Assembly: GCA_024704765.1 (NCBI GenBank)
Contig: JAKMXF010000055.1
Location: 912,793 to 976,792, forward strand
DNA length: 64,000 nucleotides
Reading direction: 5' to 3'
From: Oopsacas minuta
Taxonomy: Eukaryota; Porifera; Hexactinellida; Lyssacinosida; Leucopsacidae
Below the pieces are notes generated by a model, which searched no databases, was not told the origin of the DNA, and saw nothing but the letters and a program-made list of their open reading frames with translations. Of this stretch, positions 22,109-35,627 are shown in pieces (positions within the stretch are counted from its first letter, which is position 1; every line of letters begins with the position of its first letter). The translations under genes were made by a program, and so were the position numbers.

Positions 22109-23266
22109 TAGGATTGAATGGAAATATATCTTAGTTATAGCGCAATAATTGTTCTTTCCCTTGAGGGTACGTTATATCCGAGTCATAGTGTATTATGTAT
22201 TGATAGTGAATGTTTCACACAAAAACCTAGAGAAAAATGTGAAAATTACAAAAAATTTGGAGATAGCGGAGAATATGGAGCAAATTATTATCAAATGGCC
22301 ATTTAGAGGGCAATATGTACAAAACTATACTCAACTAGCAGAGCACACTTGACTCGATGGGGTTGGGACAAAATTTGAGAATGAAAAAAATTTCCAAAAA
22401 TATTCGAGTGACAAGTCAAACGACAAGAAAACGTTCGCCCATCTCGAATATCAACATAAAATCCGATTCGGTTTAAATCAGTGAGTTATATAAAAGTAAT
22501 ACCTTCAAAATGGCATTCTTCAGAAGATCTACACCATCCTTTACACTAGAAATATCCTATGTTTGAAATATGCTAAACTGAGAACAACATTATCCTGGAG
22601 AATCCATCATCAACAACTTGGTATTTTGCCACTTTCCGAAAATAGGGATCAACGCTTGGTCAAAGAAAAAGTCGTAGCAACTTATGATAAGGTAGCATCC
22701 TAGTAAGAATCGTATTGCAACAGACCAAAACATGTATACTGTTCTGTAAGTCGGATAAACATGACTACTCACCGTTCTCAAGTGTTGGAATGAGATTGGA
22801 TAACGAACTTGATATAAAAGAAGCATTAAACAGGAGCTCTACGAAATAGATACATTGACCAACTTTCTAGATGAACGTTGAGATGCATAACTGTAGGATA
22901 TCACTCATGTATCGGAAAGTTGAGGATACTCAACAATGCCTCATTGCTGCAAATGTAATGACCCTGATGATATTCAGTGATATAATCTCGTTTGAAATGA
23001 GAATACAGCCCGATCTATACCCTTATTGATAACACAGGCCAACAAAAAACATTTTTGTTTCTGTTGCCTAAGATTTTAGGTTGAATTTAGACTATATTTG
23101 TTGTACTGAGTACGAAAATTACATAGGATTTGCTCGATTGCCCCTTGAATTTGGCCCACATTTATGTTTATGTTGTTAGTCACCTTTTTCAAATGTATAT
23201 TCAATTTAATCAATACTTTCATAATTATAAGTATCTAGTATATTCTAACTCTATTGCATCGTCAAG
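22109..23266. other. No gene recognised
   Basis: This is the interval between the Tigger element and the second unknown-family copy. Short open frames on both strands (for example 22118-22352 and 22826-22590) show no motif. It probably includes the former upstream region of both flanking copies. Confidence 0.45.
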
Positions 23267-24915
23267 ATGAAAATGTTCCAATGATCCTAATAGGTTCTGT
23301 TACATATGTGGTGAATATACGTTGAAAATTCAAAGAAGAAGTATGTCTGACTTCGTGCGAAAGGCAAACTTTGCTTACTTTCAGGTGAAGCTTGGAGACC
23401 AAGACAAGCTATGGATTCCGCATATTGTGTGTAAAACATGTAATGAATATCTAAGGCTGTGGACTAATAGCAAGAGGAAGAGCTTTAAGTTTGGCGTGAC
23501 TATGGTATGGAGAGAACAGAGGAATCATTATGATAATTGCTATTTTTGTATGGTCGATATGAAAGGATTTAATCGACATAAGAAAAGAATGGGGAGTTAT
23601 CCTGACTCGGATTCTGATAGGTGTCCTGTGCTTCACTCTGAGGAGATTCCTCTGCCAAAATTTAGTCAGGTATCACCTTTCAATAGATAGTGATGGAATA
23701 GATGAAGATTTGGCACAACATGTCATTTCAATGAAAGTGAATTCGAGGATAGCTCTTCATTATCTGGTCAATTCAATCAGAAGGAACTCAATGATCAAAT
23801 TAGGGACCTCATCTGTCTAAAGAGTGTACAGAAATTTTGGCATCCAGGCTAAACGAGAAGAAGGATTAATTCATGACTTTAGCCAACAAGAAGACCTCGT
23901 CTTCTACAATGTCATTGGAGGACTTCTCCCGGAAATGGGAGTACCACAGTATAGACCAGAAGATTGGAGTCTATTCAATGATAGTTCCAAGAGAAGCTTG
24001 AAATGCGTTTTATTGCATAATGGAAATAAATATGCATCTGTTTCAATTGTACATTCAACAAAGCTTAAGGAGGAGTATGAAAATATTAAAATGCTATTGC
24101 AAAAATTGAAATATCATGAACACCAATGGTTGATATGTGTTGATCTCAAGATGGCAAACTTACTACTTGGCCAACAAAGTGGATACACTAAGTACCCTTG
24201 TTTTGTATGTTTATGCGACAGCAGAGCCCGCAAAGATCATTAGGCAAATAAAGTAAGGCCCTTGAGAACTGATCTAACAGTTGGAGAAGCAAACATTCTG
24301 TATGAACCATTGGTTCCCTGAGAAATATCCTTCTTCCTCCCCTCCAGATCAAGTTGGGTTTAATGAAGCAGTTCGTAAAATATCTGGATAAAGACGGCAC
24401 CCTGTTTCAAGTACATTTGCAGATCATTCCCAGGAATTAGCAAGGAAAAACTGAAAGCAGGGATCTTTGATGGTCTTCAGATTTGCAGTCGCATAAGAAA
24501 CACTGGTTTCGTCCAATCCATGACTAATTTAGAGTCTTCTGCATGGTGTGCATTTGTTTTGGCAGTCAATAACTCTTGGGTAATAATAAAGCTAACAACT
24601 ACATAGATTTAGTCAATGACATGATTTACAGATTCAAAGACTTAGATGTTAACATGAGCATCAGGGTTCACTATCTATTTAGCCACCTGGATCGTTTCTC
24701 AGAAAACTTTGGGGATTTAAGTGAGGAACAGGGGGAAGGTTTCATCAGGACATCAAGGTCATTGAAGAGAGAAGTCTAGGCAGGTGGGATAGCCACATGA
24801 TGGCAGATCACTGTTGGAGCCTCCAGCGAGAGTGCCCTCTGACATCCCATAACATAAATCAAATGAGAGACGGCATTTAGATGTTCTTCAAAAACAAGTT
24901 CAGAATTCTTTTTGA
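23267..24915 (+). pseudogene. Arthropod multi-copy protein family of unknown function, copy 2, broken
   Basis: This is the same family and domain order as 17054-15367, in the opposite orientation. The start ATG at 23267 is one base out of frame with CSNDPNRFCYICGEYT (from 23274). Next come KLGDQDKLWIPHIVCKTC and NCYFCMVDMKGFNRHKKR (23322-23690). A second open stretch (23824-24243) carries GVPQYRPEDWSLFNDSSKR, WLICVDLKMANLLLGQQSG and PCFVCLCDSRARK. A third holds GISKEKLKAGIFDGLQ and NMSIRVHYLFSHLDRF…SEEQGEGF (24576-24779), then MMADHCWSLQRECP and FKNKFRI. Several frame changes and stops make it a pseudogene. Side-by-side reading shows it is clearly diverged from copy 1, so they are separate old copies rather than a recent duplication. 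Confidence 0.75.
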
Positions 24916-27855
24916 TGGTATTACTTTTAACCAATTAATTGTTTTGGCAATGATAAATGCATTTCATACGCAGTAGCTATAATGATAAAATTATACTTCC
25001 CAAATTTTCGGTTTTGCTGTTAATAGTTACATTCAAAAACTACAGATTTCAATAATTCAAACTTTACACTTGGAAGCATAGAAAGTTGAATGTCACCGCT
25101 GAAACACCATGTCACTTTTAATGTTAAGAAATTTATGTGTAGTATACCTTCACTATTTTTATACTTATTACGTCAAATTTAACTTTAGGTATGGCAAAAA
25201 GTAGAGCGAATTCGGATAAGCCGATACCATTTTCAGATTCCTCGGCTCAATATACCTAGAAAAGGTTCTAACATCTTAGGCAACAAATAGCTTGTTGACC
25301 AGTGTAATCTATAAACATATTCAATGGATTAGATTGAGTTGCAAAACGGGCAGTAAAGGTTCACAGGTGATGCTGTTACGAACTAATAAATAGCATCCAC
25401 AGTCGCCTCTACCATCGTTACACTTTTGCTGAAAAACAACCTTCACCATGTACCAGGCTATATTTTTAGGTATTTGAAATAACCCTTCGGTACTTGGGAT
25501 AGGCTTTATTCTACCAGCTTTGGGAAACTTTTCGTCAATCCCATCCTTCATGCATGTTGATTTCTTGTTGAGGGCTCCGCATAGTCAATGAATCAATAGT
25601 CGTTTATGATTTAAATAGCTGGGGATCTTCTTCAGGGTCAAGCAACGCGGTATTGCATTAATCTTATCATAGTTTATTTATTCTATGCCAGTTCAATATG
25701 CGCATGTATGAGCACGTGATTCCGCCATTCGACAGTGATATACAGAAAATATTTCCTTTTGTTAGAAGATCAACAAGCTTGATAACTTTCTGTCGGACCA
25801 CGCAAACAAATATATCCCTCGGGTCATGCGACCAATAATGAATCAGTAATATCTGGCCAAAGTGAGTTACAAGTGAATGTTATGAGAAAATCTGATCTGC
25901 CATAATCCGGAAATAAGTCATAGCATCCTGAGGTCTTTCGTGTAAGTAGCTCGGGGCTTTAATGAAAGATTGAAGGTAGAATAACTAAGTGCCAAATATG
26001 TTTGCATTTCAATCACCAGCTACATCATCTCTTAGATTGATGTATCGCCCACAAGTAGCTTCTTCTGATGTAGCCGGATAAATGTGAGCCATTCAGTTTC
26101 TAACGTGACAAGTTTACAACAAATTGGTCAGTCGTGCCAAAAATGATGATGAACATCACGACCCAGAAGAGATGCCGTTGGGGGAGTTAAACTGAATATT
26201 ATAGATTCATAACACGATTTCAAAAATATTATACTTTGCAAATTCTCGATTTTCACAGTTTGTCTTTCAAATATTCAAAATTTCAATTTTCAGTCTATTT
26301 CATAAACAATTTACTTTTGATAAATGAAGTGTATCACATCCAGTTAAACAGATGCAGATTTCCACAATTATGAGACTCAACTTGTACCATAAGAATGATG
26401 GGGAGAAAATACCAGAAACTATGAGCGAATATAGGGGCTTTCATCTTGTAGATATATACTTCATCCAGTTACCTTGTTTTAGTCGTAACATTTACTATTT
26501 CGATCAAATGATATTAATTAATATAATTTACTTCAGAATAATTATTAAATTTACTTTAATTGGAGCAGTTGTAGCCAAATATTACCAAAGGTTGATACTA
26601 CGTCAAACAAATGAGGCTGTAGATCCAGTTTTGGGATAAATTAATTATTATAAATTCGCAACATTTGTTTAAAACACACGACTTAGTACAAGTCTCAACA
26701 CGAATAAATTCCTAAAAATGTATTATATCACGAATAGTTTATTAGATTACTTATATTTGTATATTCAGAGATGTGATATTGGAGAAAGATCGATAAATAG
26801 TATTAGAGATGTAGCACTCGGTGTTATTCCGAAATTTTCTCAAACAATAGAAAATAGAGCAAATCATAGATTCAAAATGGATGAACTTTTACAAATTCAT
26901 AATGTTAACACGCATATAATAAATTTCACTATAAGATTTTACCACAAATTTTCTGTTTGATAATTGAATCTTGAAAATGGAATCCCAAATGTTCCATGTG
27001 CACCCCTCCCACCACTACCCAAGAACTAGCCTTCATGTACCGCATTATTCTAATCAATTAGATGTGTAGGTATATAATAGACCTTGAGAAAAACCATCCA
27101 ACCTGTAGCAACCTACCATACTGAAATTCAACTACAGCAATTTGTCCAGTAATTTTGTCAGGCAACTGAGAATAAAAGAATGATTGCACTACTGAATTCA
27201 GCTTAATTCATGAGGAATCCTAAATAATTTTCACAATCGTCCCATCTAAGCTTGATCTATTGTATGGTTACAAATTCAATGAGTACAGACTGCGCAGGAA
27301 TTGCTGAAATGTCTCAAAGTAAGAAACATCAATATCTGATGCGACTTTGCCAATAATTGTATAAATAATATTGTTAAATATATTCTTTTGGGAAAATATT
27401 TCGATAACTTTGAATTGCATAGTATAGATAACTGAAGTGACAGATATGCATTTCCGATCGGTAATAGAATGAAAAATTATCTGGAATCAAATACTTCCAT
27501 TTCTAGGCAACTTTGGAAATATAAATTGAGAAGGAAAGGTCATGGATGGTACTCTATTATCAAAACGCAATAGCTGTGTTTTAGGTTTATCACAGTGCAA
27601 AGGATAGCTAATTGGATCATCAAAAATAAAAGATGATATTAGGATCCTAATGATGTGAATAAATCAAACTGATGTCTTAATATATATCCATATGTTTACA
27701 ACAATTAGGATGAATAATTGAACTTGTTTCATGAAAACCGTCCAAACATCATAAAATGCGTGGAAACAAATTAGCAACAATGGTGAGTATATGCTTCTAA
27801 GAAACAGAAATCAAATAATGTAGTAAACAAAGAACTTAAATGGGTTGAGAATTTA
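24916..27855. other. No convincing gene; one Cys-rich minus-strand frame
   Basis: The minus-strand frame at 25551-25321 includes KCNDGRGDCGC and a preceding GRIKPIPSTEG. This is faintly like the Cys-rich tail of other arthropod repeat-encoded proteins, but there are too few cysteines to claim it. The plus-strand frames at 26352-26639 and 26718-26960 have no recognisable features. Confidence 0.4.
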
Positions 27856-29185
27856 CTAAGGCGTTCAATAAGTCTTGCGGGTGATATCATAGAATATGAT
27901 ACAAACACTATACACATTAATTCACTATATTATTTATTCAAAGTAGTCCCCTCCTGCAGATTCACAAAGTTTTAACCTTTCCACCCACTTGTAAGCACAT
28001 TTCTGTACTCTTCTTCGGGGATGGATTTGGAGTACAAGTACAGGACCGTTCCGAATGCTTGCAATGTGTTAAATTCTTTGCCTTGAAGGTAGATTTTAAA
28101 CCTGGGGAATAGCCAAATATCACACGGAGCTAGGTCTCATGAGTATGGTGGATGAGGAAGTAATTCTAACCCTTCTACATCCAAGAATTTTTGGTAAGCT
28201 TAGCTGTATGGGAACTGGCGTTATCAATTAAAATCTTCATTCCTCGAGTTCCGGTTTTCGGGCGATACTTTTCTATATTTTTTATCAAATTTGGAAGCAC
28301 TTGCTCTGTGAAGAAAGTAGCAGTAACAGCCTTGCCACTTTCACAAGATAATTGCAAGACAATTCTATGACTACTGAAGAAGATGGTATACATAATCTTA
28401 GGTTTCTGAAGTCGGGTCTAGGAATTTTCACCGGTTGTTCGTCGCCCCTCACCCATGATCGCTTCTTATACTTGCATATGGTGTTGAATAGTAGACCGAC
28501 GTCTCGTCACCAGTAATAATCTCTGTTAGGTGTCTAGAATCGCAGTTCTCACAAGTTTCAAGAGTTTCTTGGCAATATTCAGCCGCGCCAACCTTTGATT
28601 CTCACTGAGTTTATGCGGGACCCATTTCCCACAAATCGATCGGTAGCCAAGCTCAGTTGTCATAATTGTACGAATTGCTCCCGATGAAATCCCCATACTT
28701 TGTTCCAGCTGATTGACAATAATGCACTTGTCTTCCATGACCATACTTTTAATGAGTGCGATATTTTCTGAAGTGGTGGCGGATATCGGTTTTCCAGATC
28801 GAGGCAAATCTATGACAACAGCATTACCAGATCTAAAACGGACAGCCCATCGCTCTACGGTAGATCTGGATGGGCAATCCACGCATAATATCTCCTGTAA
28901 CTCGCTGAAGATCTGTACGGACTGGATCTTGAGTATTGTGCGAAACTCCATGTAAGCTCACCATTTGAGGTTGAAATTATCATCCTTCGAAGCCATAAAT
29001 TCAACAGTGGGTATAAATTGATTACACGTAACTATCTCAAAAATTCATAATTTGTATTGAATAAGCTTGAAACTTTCAGCATATGGAGTTTAACTATATG
29101 GGCTTATAATATATGAAAGTTAGATATATTACTTGACAAATTCCTAAGATATATCATGATCCGCAAGACTTATTGAACGCTCTGA
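27856..29185 (-). mobile_element. Mariner element, copy 2 (1330 bp)
   Basis: This is a complete mariner bounded by TA on both sides (27854-27855 and 29186-29187). The left end is CTAAGGCGTTCAATAAGTCT. The right end, on the minus strand, is TCAGAGCGTTCAATAAGTCT. The gene is on the minus strand. The length is identical to copy 3 (43118-44447). Confidence 0.93.
27934..28996 (-). pseudogene. Mariner transposase, broken, copy 2
   Basis: The ATG at 28996 opens MASKDDNFNLKW, closed at once by a stop. The next open stretch (28951-28526) carries RFRSG, PRSGKP and GKWVPHKLSENQ and ends at ILDT in the same frameshift seen in the other copies. MYTIFFSSHRIVLQL and MKILIDNASSHTAK (second catalytic Asp) follow at 28393-28175. 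The third Asp region (LAPCDIWLF) is out of frame and its YS(R)DLAP signature carries a stop. It is a dead D34D transposase. Both the ILDT and PKIM frame changes and the lesion after AKLTKNS are also present in copy 3. Confidence 0.92.
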
Positions 29186-29187
29186 TA

Positions 29188-30345
29188 CCATAGCAAAAGG
29201 TTAGTATTACTTTTCTAAACCACGAGGTTGAATTTTTAAAATATCTGGAGAAAAATTAATACTATAAGATGTGATGCATTTCAAAATATGGTATGATAAA
29301 CCATTTTAAGGTTACAGTCATGTGGTTGTGGTGCATTTAAGGATCCCATGATGAAATACATATATCGTGTGAAAGTTTATATAGTATACTTGTGATAAAT
29401 ATTGGTTTTAAATATTAAAATCGAGTTGCATAATACCGTATAAGGTATAATACGTTATAAGTGATCTACCTGTACGTATGCTATATCTATGTTAATCTCA
29501 AAATAGGAGAGTTTGACATTTTGGACTTGTATAAATCACATTATTATCAAGAATTATATAATTTGGTCAAATAAGCAGAGAATTCTCATTAACAATTCGA
29601 GAACTTCTGTTTTCATGCAAAATATATATTACAGAAATCAGCCTAATAGAAGTTAAGTCACCAAAACTGCGGATTGAACACATAACACGTATTATATGGA
29701 ATATGTCTTCATCAAAAGACGTACTAATCAACTTAGTTAAAAACTAATCGTGTGGTTCAAACAAATAGTGCGAGCTAATGAAAATGGGAATAATAGTATT
29801 CATAACGGGTATTTCATCCGGATGTGTTCAGTGTAGTGTAACCTATTGGTAGTATTGAGATACTATTGCTTCAATACCAGTAACCAAATAAGAATTCAGA
29901 AGGGGATGATAGAAGATGAAGATAATTTAATGAAAATAGCAATTATTAGACAAAAAAGTAACTGAATAAGGTACACAATGGAAACCCTCAGGTTTTGTTA
30001 CATTTTCCTCCCGTCATACTTTGGGACAAATTGAATGTAATAAAAGTAGAAAATGTGCATATTCGTACTTGGAAGTGATACACTACATTTATCATAAAGT
30101 CAATTGATAACGAAATATAATCAAAATTGAAAATTTGAAAATTCGAAAGACAAATTGAGGGAGAGGGTGAAAATCGAGATTATGTATGGTGATTAATACT
30201 TTTGAATTAGGATTAGGAATCTACATCGTTCAGAGGAACTGATCGCATATGTAATACTTCAGGGTCACGATGTTCATAAATCAGCAGCAGTTTGGAAGAC
30301 TGGGTGGTGAAAATTTATCAAGAAGTTAGAACATTCGCTACACTA
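29188..30345. other. A+T-rich interval, nothing recognised
   Basis: No open frame of note and no repeat shared with other parts of the window was found by eye. Confidence 0.4.
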
Positions 30346-30349
30346 GGGG

Positions 30350-30560
30350 TAAATGTGATTTAAAATTAAAACTTCTATCACGTATACTGGCTGCGAAATA
30401 TTTTGAAACTCCAAGAAGGTGACAATGACATCGTAATTAGGTCATAGGTGTGAATTTTCGTGATGACTCGAAATTCTCCGAGCAACGCAGGGTATATCCC
30501 TGTATGCCATGATCTGCCCTGGAGTCTTCCAATTTTCATCAATCAATTCCAAACTTACAT
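30350..30560 (+). repeat. SINE fragment, copy B (inverted relative to copy A's plus strand)
   Basis: AGGTGACAATGACATCGTAA at about 30417 and TCATAGGTGTGAATTTTCG match the reverse complement of copy A's core at 11070-11110. CCGAGCAACGCAGGGTATAT followed by GGAGTCTTCC (30479-30530) matches the reverse complement of copy A's 11010-11060. Only this non-tRNA end of the family is present. Confidence 0.55.
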
Positions 30561-30564
30561 CCAT

Positions 30565-32455
30565 ATACAACAGATTAATTGGGGTAGAATAAAATAAGTA
30601 AAAAGTCAATATGCCAACTTGACAACAATTAGAATTTGCTGAATTAACCAGTGTGAAACTAAAAGTTACAAGAGTTGGGCATCATCCAAATTAAACAAAT
30701 AGAAGAAAATAATATAAAATATTAAGTTTTTGTCTAAACGTGGTCACTGTAACAAGAGAAAATGCGGACTAGAGTGCTTATCGGAAATGAGCTCGCATAG
30801 AAGGAGGAACTATCCCAATATTTGGTTATATTGGATTCTCCGGGAATGTACGACACAAGCATAAGAAGAATCAGTAAAGTTAACCGCCAATTCACAACAA
30901 TAATAAGCTAAGTTAGCACATAGCCGAACTAGAATAATTCAATATGATCTTACCGCAGGTTTGGCTGGATAATAACATCAACAATAGTATTCATATAATT
31001 AAACCTTTGAGATTTTGAAAGAAAGAACCTAAGGAGTAAATATTATAATACTCGCTGAATAATAACAATAGAAGAAGAAATACCCAAATATTCACCTAAA
31101 TTCTTAAAGAAGTGGAAACAGTATGTAAAAAATCATAATAATACAAATAATAAATAGTTTTATCTGTGTAATAACCACACGTAGAAACTTCCCGATGCGA
31201 TTACAGAAAATAAAGAGCAATAAAATTCTACTAGCGTAAAAAAAGAAATACAATTAGAAAAGATGCTGGAAACAGACAGAGAAAATGAGAAGAGAGGACA
31301 GTATATATATATATATATTCATAGATATATGGAATATTTGTGGCAGATTTAAGAGTATTCGGAGTGTGCGACCGAAAAGCACTCAAAATATATTTTATAC
31401 ATAATACTTGCAATCAATATTGCTTTTAGACCATAAACCTATCGAACAATAATATTTCTGGCTTTAATGATGATAAAAAATAAATATGTAATCATTTACC
31501 AATAGAAATTATTAATTGCTAAAAATTACTCCTAGCACAAAAAAATACTTCTAATTTCAACATGAATTACTAATTAGGACAAGAGTTTCATTTTTCATAA
31601 TTTTGAGCTCAATATAGAAGGAAAAAGTTTAGATTTTGTACGGTGGAATTTTAAAATATTTCACAATAGAGTGGCAGATAGCAAGTTTGTTTCTGTTCCC
31701 AAACTATCAAGTGTCAAAGATGGGTCAATTTTAAATATAAGGTTCTCACACAAGTCGATTAGAAATCCCAGACAATTCTTTATTTGTACTACTAGTTGCC
31801 ATAAAATCCATTTGCGAGTTAATATTCAGTCACATACCTAAAAATGAGAAAAGAATACATTTTGCAGGATAGGAGATATGCATGTTGAAATTCGGTAGAT
31901 GTGCTGTTCCTTAGAGCAATTACCAATTCCCATGTTATATCCATATTCAAACAGAATAGACAATTAAGTTACGAATTATGAAACTTAAGGGAACCAAAAT
32001 CGTATTCACAAGAAATGACTTCATTATAAGCGAACCCAACAAACCTTTTCAGGGATGTATCAACTCAATTTTAGTCGGCAAAATCAACTCCTCTCTTCTA
32101 CACCCTGGCTCAACATAATACAAATACTATATGAGTCGTTTCTTGAACCGATAGGGTTCGTTCATTATTCATTCTAAGCAGACATGACTGTAGTTCGATT
32201 ACATTGGTCAACAATTTTAAATATTCTAAGTTTGAAAACAGATATTCTGAAATGGACTAACGACCATTATGATTCGAGAATATCACTGGTTACTATCTAT
32301 CAGGACTCGTTTTCTGGGAATAAATAATAAATATCGCGCATCGCATGTTTGGCCCAAAAGCTTAGTGTCTCAGGTTAGCTTAAGTATGAAACTGGATTTG
32401 GTCCATCCATCCAATATAATTAGATTCTGTGGGAATAATGCCGGTGTCACGTCGC
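30565..32455. other. A+T-rich interval; short (TA)n at 31303-31318
   Basis: There is no recognisable coding or repeat family. A run of eight TA units occurs at about 31303-31318. Confidence 0.4.
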
Positions 32456-32460
32456 ACTGG

Positions 32461-32975
32461 ATGTTTGAAATTTGAATCACAGGTACTCGTCAATGTTCCA
32501 AATGTTCCGAAATGAAATGTTGGCTAAATGCTAACTCATGGGATTATTAAGTCATCATGACAATACAAAAATCATTATTACTAGAAATTCGAACTTATGG
32601 AGAATTTAATAAAACTCGAACGACAAATTTCCCAGATCACTAACCAAAAAGCCAAGTATCACCTACAGTATTACCGCAGACGACCCTTAAATGGAATTTT
32701 GATGGAGCATGGAATAAATACTAAAATTCCAATATTATATTACCCGAATTCATACACTGGAGTATGAAGTTTCGAGTACATTCTTTTGCAGAGCGACCAA
32801 AAGTACTAAGAAAATTAGCTGTTAAATACTTAAGCTAACATGAAGCAGTAAGCCTTTGCCGTAGAGGCCTAGAAAGCGAAGCGCGGCTGTAATAATTTCA
32901 CAAGGATTTTGCAATTGGTCTAAGTGATGAACAGAGGACATGTGGTGTATTATAGGATTCTGAAATTGAAATTCA
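32461..32975 (-). repeat. tRNA-headed SINE, copy C (partial)
   Basis: TTTGAAATTTGAATCACAGG (32464) matches copy A near 11188. AATGGAATTTTGATGGAGCATGG (32690) matches copy A near 11406. The GCGAAGCGCGG block at 32877 and GAACAGAGGACATGTGG at 32930 match copy A's 11571 and 11640 regions. The end with the GCTCGG/GGAGTC segment is missing. The tRNA-like head is more worn than in copy A. Confidence 0.55.
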
Positions 32976-32979
32976 AACT

Positions 32980-35619
32980 TCGGTCAAGTACAATAGCAGT
33001 GGCAAATAATGTGATCTGACAATAAATACAAGGAATTAATTACGTCAAAAGCATGAATTTTGTTTCCAAGACACGAAATTGCCCGTGCCAGCACCAATGT
33101 ACATGTGTATAATAAAATCAGCACTGAGGTCTACCAGCTTCTTGAATCAATTTTGAACATACAAATAGATAACACATACAAAGACAGATAAATCGCGCTT
33201 CAAAAGGCATCATTTAGCTTTGTGCCTGCTTCTCCTTAAGTATGAAATAGCCAAATATATCAATACTGTGGCTCGCCACGGAACGGGACAAACTCGGACT
33301 GTGGCTCGAGGTAAAAGATAGCGGAAATTTTCAATATTTTGTACAGTCATGATCAGGTAATAATCACATGAAGAGTTGGCCTTGGGCCAAATCATGAAGT
33401 CAGAAATTGTGGCATATTGAGGGTATCAGCGATTAGATTTTCAACCATCTAACATCAATATTGGAGAGTAGTGTCTGAAAATGTAAGTTTACAAAAATCA
33501 AAGAGGTGACAATTACGTCATAAATCTGTCATAGGTTGTAATTTTAGTCCAAGAATTGATGTTTTACAATATGAATTTCCAACAATTCATACAATAGTAG
33601 AATTAATCTGCCGTCGTATTCACTAAGAAGTAAAGCTCTAAGTTCTAACCTAAGTCTTATTCCCAAAAAAACTAAATTTGAACTCATGTACAAATTTTAC
33701 TAGGATGATTGATAAAATATATATTATTAACAAGAATTGCTTGATATAGGAAAGTATCATTAAAAAGTTTCACTTCGCAAAAAGACTCATCATAGACTCA
33801 TATCAACATTACTGAATCTCAGTTCGCATAGGTGTCTGTCACGCTCCAATATAAAAAAATAGGTTCAATTTATAAAGTCCAGAACCAAATATTAAACAAC
33901 ATTCAAGAAAATTATCAAATTCCCCTATAGAGGTAAATTTCAGTAGAATCAGGCAACTATTCCCCAAAGTATCCCCATTCCCCACCTCCCCGAATAGAAA
34001 TTCGTTTCTAAATAATTGGATAAAGGTAGACTAAAATTGCCCCGTTTATAGAAGTTCCACTGCATTTCGAACATAGAAACATATATACAAGTGTGTGTAT
34101 ATACAAGTGCGTGTATATACACATAAATACTTACATATAAAGCTAAGCAATTCAGCAAAAAAAGGACAATGAATTAAGAATAATTGAAACAACAAATTAT
34201 TCAAAAGAACTCACCAAATAATTACTTAACATTACACTACAAAATTGTTCATATATCTGCTTTATATAGATGCCAACCTGGCGTCCAGCAAAGCCGTGAG
34301 ATATGGGCTTCAAAACTATGAGTCGTTGGTTTTTCCCGTACACTGATATATTTAGGGTGGGTTTTACCTAAACATATTTTGTCAATTATTTAGGGAAAGA
34401 GGTATATAAATCATAAATTATTAAGTAGAGAAATTAATAACAGCGAAATTATACTTTTTGACCTTAGAAAAGCTTGAGACTCACGGTTAAGGCATAAGAT
34501 ATGGCACCTCTACCTATTGCTAAGCAATATGCTGTCAGTAAGTTCCCAAAAAATTTCCAAATTTCATCATATGTTATGATATTCAGGAAACTGAAAACCA
34601 ATTTAGGTTTTAACAACAAAATGTCTTTCAAACGTTCCGAAATTTGATAAACATGTTGTTGAATAAATCATTAATTCAAAGTCAGTCAATTTAGATATGC
34701 ATAGACATATTGGGTACAGTGCGTACCCACGAATAGTTTCACTGATATTAGTTTGGGTTAAATAGTTGCAGTTATAATCTGGAATTTACCAAATTCCAAG
34801 GGAATGGTGTGTCAAAGGTTGGCAGGTATGCTAAGGCTTAAGGTAAATCTAAAGTGCAGCACCCTAAGATTGCCGCCTGAGGCGACTACAAATTAATCAA
34901 TTGATTTATGAGAGATCATAGACAAGATTTTGATAAATGTTTTGGATGTATAAATGGCCAATGTAATTTCATCTTCCGGACAAATTGCAAATATCTCGAT
35001 AACCTTCAAGATTATTAATATTTAATTGAAAAATTAAGAAAAAATATGTGATCAAATTGTATATATATAGTTACTCAAGTACAGCCAACATTGTATACGA
35101 AATTATAATATATATTTCGTATTAGAGTATAATAGTTGAATTAATAGATCCACTTTGAGGTGAAATATGCAATAAAGTAATTCACTGAATAAGTGCCCCT
35201 GGCGCAGATTCTTTTCGTGGACCCATTGTCGAATAATGCTGCATTGTTTCATGGAAATTTCAACATTCACTATGGGACAATGCAAACTTTGTTCAATCAT
35301 GTATAGTGGCCTGTGTGGCCAAACCTGTCTATGCAAGTTGAATCACAGCAGTATATCTCCGGGAAAACATCCATTGGTATTACCAGAGAACTTCAAACAG
35401 GCACTTTAGGTACTTCTGAAAGGAATCCAAGATCTCTATGAGATAAGATAAGTAAAGTAGTCTATGTTAACAATCATCAGGCGAATATAGACAAATTGTA
35501 TCATAAATGGCTGTGAAAAATGTGATAAATATCTAATCCGCTACTTTGAATTCATTAGCATCGACTTCAGTACCTTTCGATTTATCTACTCAACGCATAA
35601 TAGAGGCAAAATGGTATTT
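32980..35619. other. No gene; short SINE-like core at 33500-33545
   Basis: AGGTGACAATTACGTCATAA at about 33504 followed by TGTCATAGGTTG repeats the SINE core motif. The rest is A+T-rich, with short frames only and a TG/TA-rich patch at 34086-34125. Confidence 0.4.
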
Positions 35620-35627
35620 ATTATCCA
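35620..35627. repeat. hAT target duplication, left (ATTATCCA)
   Basis: These 8 bp are repeated exactly at 37917-37924, the hAT-type duplication length. Confidence 0.88.

Noticed and set aside
25321-25551. Cys-rich minus-strand frame as part of a known repeat-encoded protein
   Set aside because: Too few cysteines in the right spacing and no supporting motifs upstream.
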